Assembly (NCBI RefSeq): GCF_002950945.1
Contig: NZ_CP012673.1
Location: 2,294,001 to 2,358,000 of the forward strand
Origin: Sorangium cellulosum
Lineage (GTDB): Bacteria > Myxococcota_A > Polyangia > Polyangiales > Polyangiaceae
Reading direction: 5' to 3'
Length of the DNA stretch: 64,000 nt
Positions 27,041-35,546 of this stretch are shown here, piece by piece. Within the stretch, counting starts at the first letter, position 1, and the number at the start of each line of letters is the position of its first letter. The translations under genes were made by a program, and so were the position numbers. Below the pieces are notes generated by a model. It had not been told where the DNA came from. It saw only the letters and a program-made list of their open reading frames with translations, and did not search any database.

Positions 27041-27363
27041 ACATCGAGCTTCGTTCAGTCAAGGGCACATGAGCGCAAGCGACGAGCCTTGGAGCGGAGG
27101 CTCACACATCGATGCAACACAGAACACATCGGCCAATGCCGGTTCTCATGCATCGCGATGTTTGTCCGTGGATCACGGGTGTGAGGCCGAGAGGTGAGCG
27201 CATGCGCGAGGATGGAGGGACCCCTGAGCGCGGCTAGGGAGAGGAGCGCTGCGTCGGGCAGGCGAGGTGAGCACCGCCCGGGATCGGCTCCCCCGGCCGG
27301 CGGCCCTGGTCGATCTTCGCCGTGCGACCGGGGACGGGACGGGTGGTACCAGGCCCATCGCCG

Positions 27364-28929
27364 TCACGCGCCCTGCCTCGGCACGGCGGCGAGCAGCCGC
27401 TCCACCACGTCGATCTCCACGGGCTTGGTGAGGTGCGCGTCGAAGCCAGCGGCTCGGCTGCGCCGCTTGTCCTCGGGCTGGCCGTACCCGGTGAGCGCGG
27501 CGAGAAAGACGCGATCGCCCAGCGCGGCGCGGAGGGCGCGCGCGACCTGGTAGCCGTCGATGCCGGGCAGGCCGATGTCGACGAGCACCGCGTCGGGCTT
27601 CTCGGCGAGCACGGTCGCCACGCCGGTGAGGCCGTCCGCGGCGAAGTTGACGTGGTGTCCTGAGAGCTCGAGGAGGAGCCGCAGGCTCTCGCGCAGGTCG
27701 GCGTTGTCCTCGATGACGACCACGCGACGCGCGGCGGCGGCGGGCGCCGCGGGCGCCTCAGGCCGGGGCGCGCCCGGCGCGGGAGCTCCGGCCGAGAGCG
27801 GCAGCGTGACGGTGAACCGGCTGCCCAGCCCGAGGCCCGGGCTCGTCGCCTCCACCGTGCCGCCGTGCAGCTCCACCAGGCTCCGCACCACCGAGAGCCC
27901 GAGCCCCATGCCGCCACGCGCGCGGTCGAGCGAGCTCTCCACCTGCGTGAACGGCTCGAAGATGTGGGCGCGCAGCTCGGGGGCGATCCCGACGCCCGTG
28001 TCCTCCACGGCGATCGCGGCCCGGCCGCCGGTGCACGTGACCGAGATGCGGATGCGCCCGCCTGACGGCGTGTACTTGGTCGCGTTGGTGAGGAGGTTGC
28101 TCACGACCTGCTCCAGCCGCATGCCGTCGCCCGTAATCACGATCGGCTCGGGCCCGGCCGAGACCTCGAGGTCGAGCCCCTGCGCTTCAATCGCCGTGCT
28201 GGCCGCGTCCACGCAGCGCTCGACCAGCGCGACGAGGTCCACCGGCTCTTTGGTGAGGTGCATCCGGCCGGAGGTCACCCGCGAGACGTCGAGCAGAGCG
28301 TCCACGAGGTGGGCCAGGTGGCGGGTCTGCCGCACGATCGCCTCGTACCGGCGCCGCGCGCCGTCGTCCCGGCCAGCGGTCCGCGCGAGGAGCTCGACGC
28401 CGATGACGATGACAGAGAGCGGGTTGCGGAGCTCGTGGCCGAGCAAGGCGAGGAAGCGGTCCCGATCGTCGACGCTGCGCCCGAGGCGCGCGAGGAGATC
28501 GCGCACCTCGTACTGCCGCCGGCGGGCGCGCAGCGCCGACCGGAGCGCGCTGACCAAAGCGATGATCCGGACCGGCCGGTCGAGCAGCATCACGTTGCCG
28601 AGTGGCACGGTGGCGGCGAGGGTCAGCCGGCTCGCCGCGGTCGACGGATCGCCGCTGCTGAAGACCACCAGCGGGAGATCGGACCACGGGGGCTGCTTCC
28701 GGAGCGCCTCGACCAGGCAGCGCGACCCTGGAGGCGCCAGCGCCTCCTCGGCGAGGAGCACGGCCCCGGCGCCCGCGTCGAGCTCCTGGCAGAGCACGCC
28801 GATGTCCGGACAGGTGACCGTGCGGAACCCATGCTCCACCAGCACCGAGACCGTCAGGACGGCGTCGCGCCCCGTGGGAGCGAGCACGAGGATGGCCTCC
28901 TCCTGCAGCTCATCCTTCGTCGGGCTCAT
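27364..28929 (-). CDS. Hybrid histidine kinase with receiver-like ends
   Basis: 521 residues from ATG 28929 (GGAGG just before it; it overlaps the KaiC-like gene by 20 bases). The N-terminal 120 residues look like a degenerate receiver domain (LVLAPTGRDAVLTVSVLVEH) without a clear phospho-Asp. A HisKA domain follows with FLALLGHELRNPLSV (His165), then HATPase_c (N box LLTNATKYTPSGG, G boxes DTGVGIAP and GGMGLGLSVV), a Pro/Ala linker and a true C-terminal receiver (VVVIEDNADLRESL, Asp451 in VLVDIGLPGID, Lys in LTKPVEI). No transmembrane helix, so it is a soluble kinase. The coupling with KaiC suggests that KaiC output feeds this phosphorelay (inference). Confidence 0.9.
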   Translation of the reverse strand: MSPTKDELQEEAILVLAPTGRDAVLTVSVLVEHGFRTVTCPDIGVLCQELDAGAGAVLLAEEALAPPGSRCLVEALRKQPPWSDLPLVVFSSGDPSTAASRLTLAATVPLGNVMLLDRPVRIIALVSALRSALRARRRQYEVRDLLARLGRSVDDRDRFLALLGHELRNPLSVIVIGVELLARTAGRDDGARRRYEAIVRQTRHLAHLVDALLDVSRVTSGRMHLTKEPVDLVALVERCVDAASTAIEAQGLDLEVSAGPEPIVITGDGMRLEQVVSNLLTNATKYTPSGGRIRISVTCTGGRAAIAVEDTGVGIAPELRAHIFEPFTQVESSLDRARGGMGLGLSVVRSLVELHGGTVEATSPGLGLGSRFTVTLPLSAGAPAPGAPRPEAPAAPAAAARRVVVIEDNADLRESLRLLLELSGHHVNFAADGLTGVATVLAEKPDAVLVDIGLPGIDGYQVARALRAALGDRVFLAALTGYGQPEDKRRSRAAGFDAHLTKPVEIDVVERLLAAVPRQGA

Positions 28930-30412
28930 CGTCCTCCGGTAGCCCGGCGTGCTCACCGGCGTAGACGGCGACGCCGGTGAGCACGCCGTGGAGCCCGCGC
29001 AGCGCCTCGCCGATACGCAGGCCCTTTGGACCGATGTGGAGCTCGCGGATGGTGTTCTCGTGAGGGCCGCGCCGCCGCTTGACGACGCTGATCGACTTGC
29101 GCATCTCGCCCTTGAACTCGAACGGGCTGAGAAGCAAGACGGTATCGCTCAGGTAGCTGATGTCCAGCCTGACGAGGGCGCGCTCGCCGACGAGGTCGTG
29201 CCGGACCATCGTGCTCACGGCGATCACGCCGAGCTGCGACAAGCAGCCGAAGATCTCGTGGAGCGCGAGATCGAGGTCGCGATCTTCGGACATGGCGTTG
29301 AGGTAGCCGTTGAGGCTGTCGATCACGACCAGCCGCGCCCCGTCGTGCTCGACGGCCTGGAGGATCGCTCTCCCGAACTGCCACGCGGCGAGCTCGCCTG
29401 GATCGAGCTGCCGTGCCGAGATCCGGCCGCTCCGGACGTGCTCGCGAAGGCCGATCCGGAGCCCGTCGGCGCGGCTGAAGCTGGCCTCGAGCACCTCGTC
29501 GAACACGAAGAGCGCCACGTGCTCGCCCCGCTCCGCCGCCGCGACGGCGAGCTGGGTGGCGAGCACCGATTTGCCGCTGCCGGTCGGGCCGATGAGGAGC
29601 GTGGCCGATCCCCGGTCGAGGCCCCCGCCGAGAATGGCGTCGAGCTCGGGCAGGCCGGTCGTCGCCATCTCGTTCGCGAAGTCCGCGTGGTGGTCCGCGA
29701 TCCGGATGCGCGGGTAGATCGCCAGCCCGCCCGTCTCGATGGTGAAGTCATGGTAGCCGCCGCGGAAGCGGATGCCGCGCATCTTGAGGACGCGCAGGCG
29801 GTGCCGCGCGTCGCTGAGCTCCCGCCAGGACCGCTCGAGGCAGATCACGCCGTGGAGCAGGCTCTCGATGTGGCACCTGGCGGCGTCGCTGGCGCTCTCG
29901 TCGAGGAGCAGCACCGTCGTCGGCCGCCCGACGAAGAACCGCTTGAGCGTGAGGAGCTGACGGCGGTAGCGGAGCGCGTCGGCCGAGAGGAGCCGGAGCT
30001 CGGCGAGCGAGTCGAGGACCAGGCGGACCGGCCTCGTCTGCTCGACGATCTCGAGGATCTTGCGGGTGAACTCGACGAGCTCGACCTCGGCGGGATGGAA
30101 GAGGGTGTACGGCTCCGCCGCGGCGAGGTCGCTCGCGGTATTGCCCACCTCGTGGACGCAGAGCCCGTCGAGCGACCAGCCGTGCGAGCCGGCGGACGCG
30201 CGGATCTCCTCCTCGGTCTCGGAGAGCGTGATGTACGTCCCCGGCTCGCCGCGCCGCGCCCCTTCGAGCAGGAAGGCGAGGGCGAGCGTGGTCTTGCCCG
30301 TACCGGGATCGCCCTGCACGAGGTACATCCGATTGGGGGGCAGGCCTCCTCCGAGGATCTCGTCCAATCCGTCGTTTCCCGTCGCAATCCGTGGAATCGC
30401 CGTGGGTTGCAT
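28910..30412 (-). CDS. KaiC-like double RecA-fold ATPase
   Basis: 500 residues with two tandem KaiC domains. Walker A motifs are GDPGTGKTTLA (Lys40) and GPTGSGKSVLA (Lys281); Walker B regions are VRLVLDSLAEL and ARLVVIDSLNG. The first domain keeps the catalytic Glu pair region (ITLSETEEEI), while the second has lost it (LFVFDEVLEA). Many KaiC relatives outside cyanobacteria act without KaiA or KaiB as stress or signalling ATPases. The gene overlaps the hybrid kinase gene downstream, a common arrangement. The upstream region contains a run of strong hairpins. Confidence 0.9.
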   Translation of the reverse strand: MQPTAIPRIATGNDGLDEILGGGLPPNRMYLVQGDPGTGKTTLALAFLLEGARRGEPGTYITLSETEEEIRASAGSHGWSLDGLCVHEVGNTASDLAAAEPYTLFHPAEVELVEFTRKILEIVEQTRPVRLVLDSLAELRLLSADALRYRRQLLTLKRFFVGRPTTVLLLDESASDAARCHIESLLHGVICLERSWRELSDARHRLRVLKMRGIRFRGGYHDFTIETGGLAIYPRIRIADHHADFANEMATTGLPELDAILGGGLDRGSATLLIGPTGSGKSVLATQLAVAAAERGEHVALFVFDEVLEASFSRADGLRIGLREHVRSGRISARQLDPGELAAWQFGRAILQAVEHDGARLVVIDSLNGYLNAMSEDRDLDLALHEIFGCLSQLGVIAVSTMVRHDLVGERALVRLDISYLSDTVLLLSPFEFKGEMRKSISVVKRRRGPHENTIRELHIGPKGLRIGEALRGLHGVLTGVAVYAGEHAGLPEDDEPDEG

Positions 30413-30474
30413 GCGCTCTCCGCCGGAGCGTGGCGCTGGGGCTGGGTTGAGCGAAGAAGGAAGGGCCCTTATTG

Positions 30475-30661
30475 GGGCGAGGGACCGCCCCGAGCTGGGG
30501 GAGCGAGCGCCACCGAGCGTGAAGGCGGCCGTCCATCTCCGCGGGGGAGATCCTGCTCAGGCCGACGGCGCTCGGCCTGAGCGCATCGCTGTCGCGATGC
30601 CTTGGGGCGATGCTGTTGGCCCTGGCCTCTCGCCGCTCCTCGAATGTCGAGGTGCGGCGAG
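30475..30661. promoter_or_regulatory. Run of four hairpins upstream of the KaiC-like gene
   Basis: Four inverted repeats in under 190 bases: GGGGC/GCCCC (30475-30492); GCTCAGGCCGA/TCGGCCTGAGC (30555-30582, 11-bp stem); GCATCGC/GCGATGC (30583-30600); and CTCGCCGC.CCTCGA/TCGAGG.GCGGCGAG (30629-30661, 14 pairs with one T-T mismatch). They lie between divergent genes, so they are not simple terminators. A structured 5' leader of the KaiC mRNA or protein-binding sites are possible. Confidence 0.45.
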
Positions 30662-30905
30662 CGAGCTAAAGCCATGCTCCGTCGTCCGCGTTTGGATTTC
30701 CTCCTCCCCACATCGGTTCACCGCACCCCACATCCTCGATCCTCGCGCAGCGCTCCGGCTTCTTTTTTTTACCTGCACGCTCCGGTGTAAGATGATTTTA
30801 CTTGCCAACGCAGCAGCATGCGATCCACAAGTTGTCGCAATGGGGGACGATGTTTTAGTCGTGACGTGAGCCAATGCGCGAGCGTCGATCCGGAGGACTG
30901 TACAA

Positions 30906-31175
30906 ATGAGCAAACCAGTCGCGCCTGTGCAGGAGCAGGCTGCAGAGCCAAAGGCCAAGAGCAGCGAGCCGACCGCGAAGCTAGCAGCGAGCTGGTATAT
31001 CGCCCTGCGCGCGTCGACTCTGGGAAAGAAGCCAGTTGAGCTGAAGCTCTTCGGCCAGCCCCTCGTGGCGTGGCGTGATCAGGCGGGCAGGCCAGTGATC
31101 ATGGAGCGTCACTGCGCGCACCTGGGCGCCAGCCTTGCTGATGGGAAGGTGGTCGACGGCTGCATTCAGCCCTGA
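30906..31175 (+). pseudogene. Rieske protein truncated before its second metal-binding pair
   Basis: 89 residues from ATG 30906 (GGAGGACTGTACAA upstream). After a disordered Ala/Glu/Lys N-terminus, residues about 28-85 match the Rieske domain of oxygenases: SWYIALRASTLGKKPVELKL, PLVAWRDQAGRPVIM, then the first ligand pair C-x-H in ERHCAHLGA. The second pair (CxxH) should follow GKVVDGCIQ, but the frame ends QP-stop. It cannot hold a complete [2Fe-2S] cluster. The break coincides with the start of terpene cyclase coding in another frame, so a deletion has joined two genes here. Confidence 0.65.
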
Positions 31176-32137
31176 TCAGCCCTGATGCGGCCGCTGCCCG
31201 CAAGCGCAACTTTGACTGGGCGCGAGCCCATGGCCTTGTGGGGAGCGAGCTCGCGGCGCAGCGCTACCTGTCCAACGACATCGCCGGCCTGATGGCGCGC
31301 TGGATCCCCGGAGCGGTGGGCCCTGACCTCGACCTCACCATTGACGGTGTTGTCGTCGCAACCCTCCTCGACGACCAGATCGACAGCGACTTGGCAGACC
31401 AACCCGAAGAGGTGGCCAAGATCTGTCAGGCCATGGTGAGCGTGATGCGGCCCGACGCCGCGGCCCCTCGCTCACCGAGCAAGCCGCTGATCAACGCGTT
31501 CGCCGACGTCTGGGGCCGCCTCACGCAGGGGAGGACCGCGGCCTTTTGCGCCCGCACGGCGCGCCACTGGCAATGGTACCTCGACGCCTACGTCGATGAA
31601 GCGAAGAACCGCAAGCGCGCGATCATGCCCACTCGTGCAGAGCATTTCGAGCTGCGTCGCCGATCCGGGTTCGTGTACGCCATGATGGACATGACCGAGC
31701 GGGCATACCATCTGGAGACGCCGGAGCGAGCATGGCATACGCCCCAGATCCAGGCCATGCTGACCATTACAGCGGACGTTGTCGACACGCTCAACGACAT
31801 CCACTCCCTGGAGAAGGAGGAGGGTCGGGGCGATCTACACAATTTCGTCCTCGTAGTGCAGCACGAGCGGCGCTGCTCGCGCGCCGAAGCCATCGCCGAG
31901 ACGCGCGACAGCATTCATGAATGGATCGCGAACTTCATCAAGCTCACTGAAGAGATTCCGGAGCTCTGCGTGTCGCTCGACCTGACCGAGCCTGAGCGCG
32001 ACGACGTCCGCCAGCTCGTGACGGGGATGAAAACGGCGATGCGCGGCTACTTCGACTGGAGCTGCAAGACCGACCGTTACGCGACGACGAACCTCGTCCG
32101 CGCCGGCCAAGCCGCCTATCCTCACGACCTGCTATGA
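31142..32137 (+). CDS. Class I terpene (sesquiterpene-type) cyclase, native start lost or unclear
   Basis: The cyclase would turn a prenyl diphosphate into a cyclic terpene in the cytoplasm. From GTG 31238 it has 299 residues, but homologous sequence begins earlier in the same frame (SPDAAAARKRNFDWARAHGL at about 31178), so the usual N-terminus is partly present without an ATG; the frame opens after a stop at 31139. A CTG at 31160 behind GGGAAGGTGG is a possible start. Catalytic parts are intact: Asp-rich motif LLDDQIDSD (Asp45 from GTG), pyrophosphate-sensing Arg in RRRSGFV, NSE triad NDIHSLEKE (Asn186) and the C-terminal DRY motif TDRYAT. Its front is fused to the truncated Rieske gene. The product cannot be predicted. 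Confidence 0.85.
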   Translation, partial: WEGGRRLHSALISPDAAAARKRNFDWARAHGLVGSELAAQRYLSNDIAGLMARWIPGAVGPDLDLTIDGVVVATLLDDQIDSDLADQPEEVAKICQAMVSVMRPDAAAPRSPSKPLINAFADVWGRLTQGRTAAFCARTARHWQWYLDAYVDEAKNRKRAIMPTRAEHFELRRRSGFVYAMMDMTERAYHLETPERAWHTPQIQAMLTITADVVDTLNDIHSLEKEEGRGDLHNFVLVVQHERRCSRAEAIAETRDSIHEWIANFIKLTEEIPELCVSLDLTEPERDDVRQLVTGMKTAMRGYFDWSCKTDRYATTNLVRAGQAAYPHDLL

Positions 32138-32187
32138 ACAGCGCGGCGGCCCTCGGTCAGCGAAGGCGGCTCCTTCGGCGTCGCGCC

Positions 32188-32302
32188 GCCCATCGGTCGG
32201 TTCGCCCCCGTGGTGATCGGCGTGAAAAACCCGCCGATCCCCTTCAGCAGGATCGCCATCTGCATGGGCTCGATGGCGCCATCGTCGATCTCGCTGACGA
32301 GT
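32188..32302 (-). pseudogene. Fragment of a second sugar-binding protein gene
   Basis: About 115 bases are nearly identical (about six differences) to 26709-26823 inside the intact sugar-binding gene, encoding IEPMQMAILLKGIGGFFTP and ITTGANR on the minus strand. Both ends stop abruptly: on one side against GntR-like sequence, on the other against the terpene cyclase end. This is a remnant of a paralogous gene. Confidence 0.75.
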
Positions 32303-32310
32303 ACTCTTCG

Positions 32311-32545
32311 AGGTCGCGCCGGAAGTTCGCGCGCGCCGAGCGCAGCCGGCCGCCGAATCGCAGGAGGAGCTCGAGCACGCGCGCGTCGGCCTTCGCTGGA
32401 TCGCGCACGCGCGTCGGCCCGCCTTGACGGACCTCCACGAGACCGGCGGCCGCGAGTTTGTGGACGGCCTGACGGATCGTGATGCGGGACACGCCGTGCG
32501 TCTCCGCGAGCACGCGCTCGGGCGGCTTACCAACTTCTTGGCAAG
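32311..32545 (-). pseudogene. GntR/FadR-type regulator fragment
   Basis: The minus strand encodes the winged helix-turn-helix of the FadR subfamily: KPPERVLAETHGVSRITIRQ, AVHKLAAAGLVEVRQGG, PTRVRDPAKADARVLELLLR. The usual front (about 20 residues) and the entire C-terminal effector domain are missing; the frame runs straight into the sugar-binding-protein fragment. Together they look like debris of a second sugar-uptake locus. Confidence 0.7.
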
Positions 32546-32714
32546 GCGGCGGCTGGCACCGGCGGGGTGAACCGGCTCGTCTGGGGGGCGCCGGTGCGGA
32601 CGTACCGGGTGGGCCGGAGCGGCGCGCTCGAGGTGGCGGGGGCATGGGCGGCTCCTCGCCCTCGCGCTCGCGGGCCGGTCGGCTTCTCACCAAGCTGACC
32701 GCGGCAGTGCTAGG

Positions 32715-33185
32715 GTGCCCCGCGTGCCGACGATCTTCACCAAGGGCGATCTCCTCAACACCCCGGATCTTCACGCGTACGCGCACGGCGTGAGCTGCGT
32801 GGGCCAGATGGACAGCGGGATCTCCGTCACGTTCAAGAAGCGCTGGCCGGGCCTGCTCCCGGCGTTCGAGCAGCGGAGCGCCGAGCGGAAGCTCCAGCTC
32901 GGGGAGGCCTTCGTCTGGAGCGAGGGCGGCGACACCGTGTACAGCCTCGTGATCCAGGAGAACGCGACGAAGAGGCCCTCGCTCGCCGCGCTCGAGCGCT
33001 CGCTCGCCGCGATGGTGACGCACGCCGCCGGGGCGGGGATCGCGCGGATCGGCGTACCGCGCGTGGGCGCCGGCAAGGCCGGCCTCGAATGGCTGCGCGT
33101 CAAGAGCATCCTGGTGAAGGTCGCCAACGACAAGCCGGTCACGCTCGTGGTCTACGAGCAGTTCGTGCGCGCCCCGGGCGCCTGA
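32715..33185 (+). CDS. Macro-domain protein (TARG1/DarG-like)
   Basis: 156 residues from GTG 32715 (GTG 32724 is an alternative; neither has a strong ribosome site). The protein is a single macro domain of the kind that binds or hydrolyses ADP-ribose: IFTKGDLLNTPDLHAYAHGV, a substrate loop SCVGQMDSGISVTFKKRW, and GVPRVGAGKAGLEWLRVKSI, corresponding to the catalytic or ligand loop of OARD1/DarG. It may reverse ADP-ribosylation. No partner toxin such as DarT is visible nearby, so a toxin-antitoxin role is not supported here. Confidence 0.85.
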   Translation: MPRVPTIFTKGDLLNTPDLHAYAHGVSCVGQMDSGISVTFKKRWPGLLPAFEQRSAERKLQLGEAFVWSEGGDTVYSLVIQENATKRPSLAALERSLAAMVTHAAGAGIARIGVPRVGAGKAGLEWLRVKSILVKVANDKPVTLVVYEQFVRAPGA

Positions 33186-33239
33186 CTCCAGCGCTGGAGC
33201 CGGCCTTCGAGCGTCGCCTCCGTACATCGCGCTCCGCGA

Positions 33240-33503
33240 TCCAATCGCCGTTCGAGTCGCAGCCGCCCTCTCCGGCGCCGCACTTGCGCTCAGAGGAGCA
33301 GAGGTGTTCACGAGGCGAGCGAACACGATGTCGACCTGGCCGTGGCTCCCGACGTTGCCGAGGTGCCATTCGGCGAGAGGGTGCCAGTGGAGCTTGTCCA
33401 CGTTCGCGGTGACGCCGGTGGCGGATACCACCGAGTAGACGCTCGGAGCCGTGCTCGTGACGCAGTGCTCATTCGTCACGACCCAGGCACATCGTTGTGG
33501 CAC
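33240..33503 (-). pseudogene. Trypsin-like protease fragment
   Basis: On the minus strand, CAWVVTNEHCVTST resembles the His-containing segment of S1 proteases, and about 50 residues later VDIVFARL resembles the Asp-containing DIALLRL segment. No signal peptide, Ser motif (GDSGGP) or start is present. It appears to be the middle of a decayed secreted protease gene. The rest of 33186-33831 holds nothing else that I can support. Confidence 0.35.
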
Positions 33504-33831
33504 GCTGGTACGCTGCCACGTAGGAATTTTTCGATGATGCCGTCATCGACGTACGCTCTGCCGGCGTCGCTGTGTGCCTGCGTGGGCGAACCGAGCGGAG
33601 CTCGCCTCGCGATCCAGGAGAGGGCGATCCCGAGCGGCGCGCCTGCGTCCCGTGCGCTCGAACCCGCAGCGCTGCGGGGCGCTCCGCCTGCGCTTTTCCT
33701 CCTTCGCCGCCTCGAGGCCAGCGTACTTCTTGCGCTGGAGCAGGTCGCGCAGGGCAGGGTAGCGTTGTCCGCGGCCTCGCGGTCGTTCCAGGGCGAAACC
33801 TTTGCGAACCGCCCGTGTCCAAGGAAACCTG

Positions 33832-35523
33832 ATGCGCTCGATCCCCCGCTCCGCCTTCACCGCCCTCCTCGCCGCGATGGGGCTCTCCCTCGCGGCCTGC
33901 GCCGCCGCGCCGCCGCCCGGGCCGCGCGCCCCTTCCGCCGCGGGCGAGGACCGCGCGGCGCCCGCGCCGCCCCCGCCGCTCCCGGAGGACGAGGCGTTCG
34001 CCGTCCACGGGACGCTCAAGGACGAGTTCCTGCCGCTCCTGAAGCACGCCCCCTTCGATCCGAAGTCCGCGGTGGCTCCCCCGGCGCCGATCGGCGTGCC
34101 CGCCCCTCCGGCCGCCTGCGAGGCGTTCACGCGCCGCGCCCCCGCCGCGCCGGCGCCGGCCTGCGGCGACGCCCAGGGCGCGCTCGCCGCCCTCGACGTC
34201 GCGCTCACCGAGACCGACGCCGCGAAGCGCGACGCGCGCCTCGCGGCGCTCGAGGCGTGCGCCGGCCTCGACGTCGGGCTCGCGCGCGCGCTCCGGGCCG
34301 AGCTCGCGCCCGTCGCGTGCGGCGACGCGCTCGCCGCGCCGCTGCTCGAGGCGCCGCCCGCGAGGCTCCAGGGCGACCTCTACCAGGTGCTGCTCGGCCA
34401 GGCGCTCGCCGCTCGGCTCGCGCGCACCGCGACCGAGCCGCCCGCGCTGCGGCCGCCCTACGACGTCCAGCGCGTGCTCGCGTTCACGAAGGGGCCGCTC
34501 TTCACGTGGGTGACGGAGCAGGCCCGGGCGATCGAGGACCTCGGGCGGCTCGGGGTCGCGCTGCCGTTCTACGCGAAGGGCATCGTCGCCGTGGAGGCGG
34601 GGCGGGCCGACATGCGGCTCGTCGAGGCGGTCCGCGCGGCGCCGCTGCCGGACGCCATGCGGAAGGACGCGGAGCTCAGCAACGTCTACTACGGCCAGCT
34701 CGACCAGATGCTCGACCCCTGGAAGAACCGCGGCCGGGACGCCGCGCTCGTCGGGCTGCGCGAGCTGTCGTCGGTCGGCGTGCTCCGCGACGACCGCGTC
34801 GAGGGCGCGCGCGCGATGCTGTCGCGCCTCTACGGCGGCCGGCGCGTCGACGCGCTGGACGCGCTGGCGCTGCCGCCGCTCCCGCCGGCCGCGCCGTCGT
34901 CCGTGGAGGAGCGGCTCGCGGGCGCGCTGCCGACGTACTACGCGGGACGCCTGCTCCCGCCCGACGCGGCGTCGCGGCCGGGCACCTTGCGGATGTTCCT
35001 CGAGCGGGGCGTCCCGCTGCCCCAGCGCGCCGCCCTGCGCGCCGCCGAGCTCTCGCCCGAGGCGCGGCTGCTCTACGCCAGGGCGCGGCTCGAGCTCGGC
35101 CGGCTGTACTGGCGCGCCGTCGACTTCGACCAGGCGACGGCGCTGCTCACCGCGTGGCCCGAGGGCACCCCGCGCCCGCCCGAGGCGACGATGCTGCTCG
35201 CCCTCGCCCTCGGCCTGCGCAACGGCCCCGAGGACGCGGCGCTCATGATGCGGCGGGCGCCGCTCGCAGGGCTCGGCCTGGGCGAGCTCGCGGCGCTCGA
35301 CTGGGTGGCCCGCACGAAGCCCGCGTCGCCGTACGCCGGCATCGCCGCGTTCGACGCGGCCCTGATCCAGCAGATCGCCGCCCCGCAGGGCGCCGGCGCA
35401 GGCTACTGGGACGAGGTGGCCGCCCGCTTCCGCGAGGCGCAGGCGCTGCTGACGGGGCCGCTCGCGCAGCAGGCGGAGGAGAGGGCGCGCGCCGCCGACG
35501 AGATCGCCAAGGCGGCGCGCTGA
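33832..35523 (+). CDS. Helical repeat lipoprotein, function unknown
   Basis: 563 residues from ATG 33832 (AAGGAAACCTG upstream); this start gives a clean lipoprotein signal (FTALLAAMGLSLAAC). A Pro/Ala-rich linker (about 24-55) is followed by a long, Ala/Leu/Arg-rich alpha-helical protein. The body looks like TPR or Sel1-type helical pairs (for example LLYARARLELGRLYWRAV and ATMLLALALGLRNGPEDA). Such lipoproteins usually scaffold envelope complexes. No enzymatic motif seen. Confidence 0.8.
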   Translation: MRSIPRSAFTALLAAMGLSLAACAAAPPPGPRAPSAAGEDRAAPAPPPPLPEDEAFAVHGTLKDEFLPLLKHAPFDPKSAVAPPAPIGVPAPPAACEAFTRRAPAAPAPACGDAQGALAALDVALTETDAAKRDARLAALEACAGLDVGLARALRAELAPVACGDALAAPLLEAPPARLQGDLYQVLLGQALAARLARTATEPPALRPPYDVQRVLAFTKGPLFTWVTEQARAIEDLGRLGVALPFYAKGIVAVEAGRADMRLVEAVRAAPLPDAMRKDAELSNVYYGQLDQMLDPWKNRGRDAALVGLRELSSVGVLRDDRVEGARAMLSRLYGGRRVDALDALALPPLPPAAPSSVEERLAGALPTYYAGRLLPPDAASRPGTLRMFLERGVPLPQRAALRAAELSPEARLLYARARLELGRLYWRAVDFDQATALLTAWPEGTPRPPEATMLLALALGLRNGPEDAALMMRRAPLAGLGLGELAALDWVARTKPASPYAGIAAFDAALIQQIAAPQGAGAGYWDEVAARFREAQALLTGPLAQQAEERARAADEIAKAAR

Positions 35524-35546
35524 CACGCGGCGGGGGTGAGGTGGCC

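Noticed and set aside
28949..30580. Plus-strand frame opposite the KaiC-like gene
   Set aside because: It is Asp/Arg/Val-rich shadow coding; KaiC motifs are all on the minus strand.
30770..30785. T-run CTTCTTTTTTTT as a terminator
   Set aside because: No stem precedes the T-run, and the genes on both sides diverge away from it.
32715..33185. DarTG toxin-antitoxin system
   Set aside because: Only the macro domain is present; no DarT-like ADP-ribosyltransferase is in the neighbourhood.
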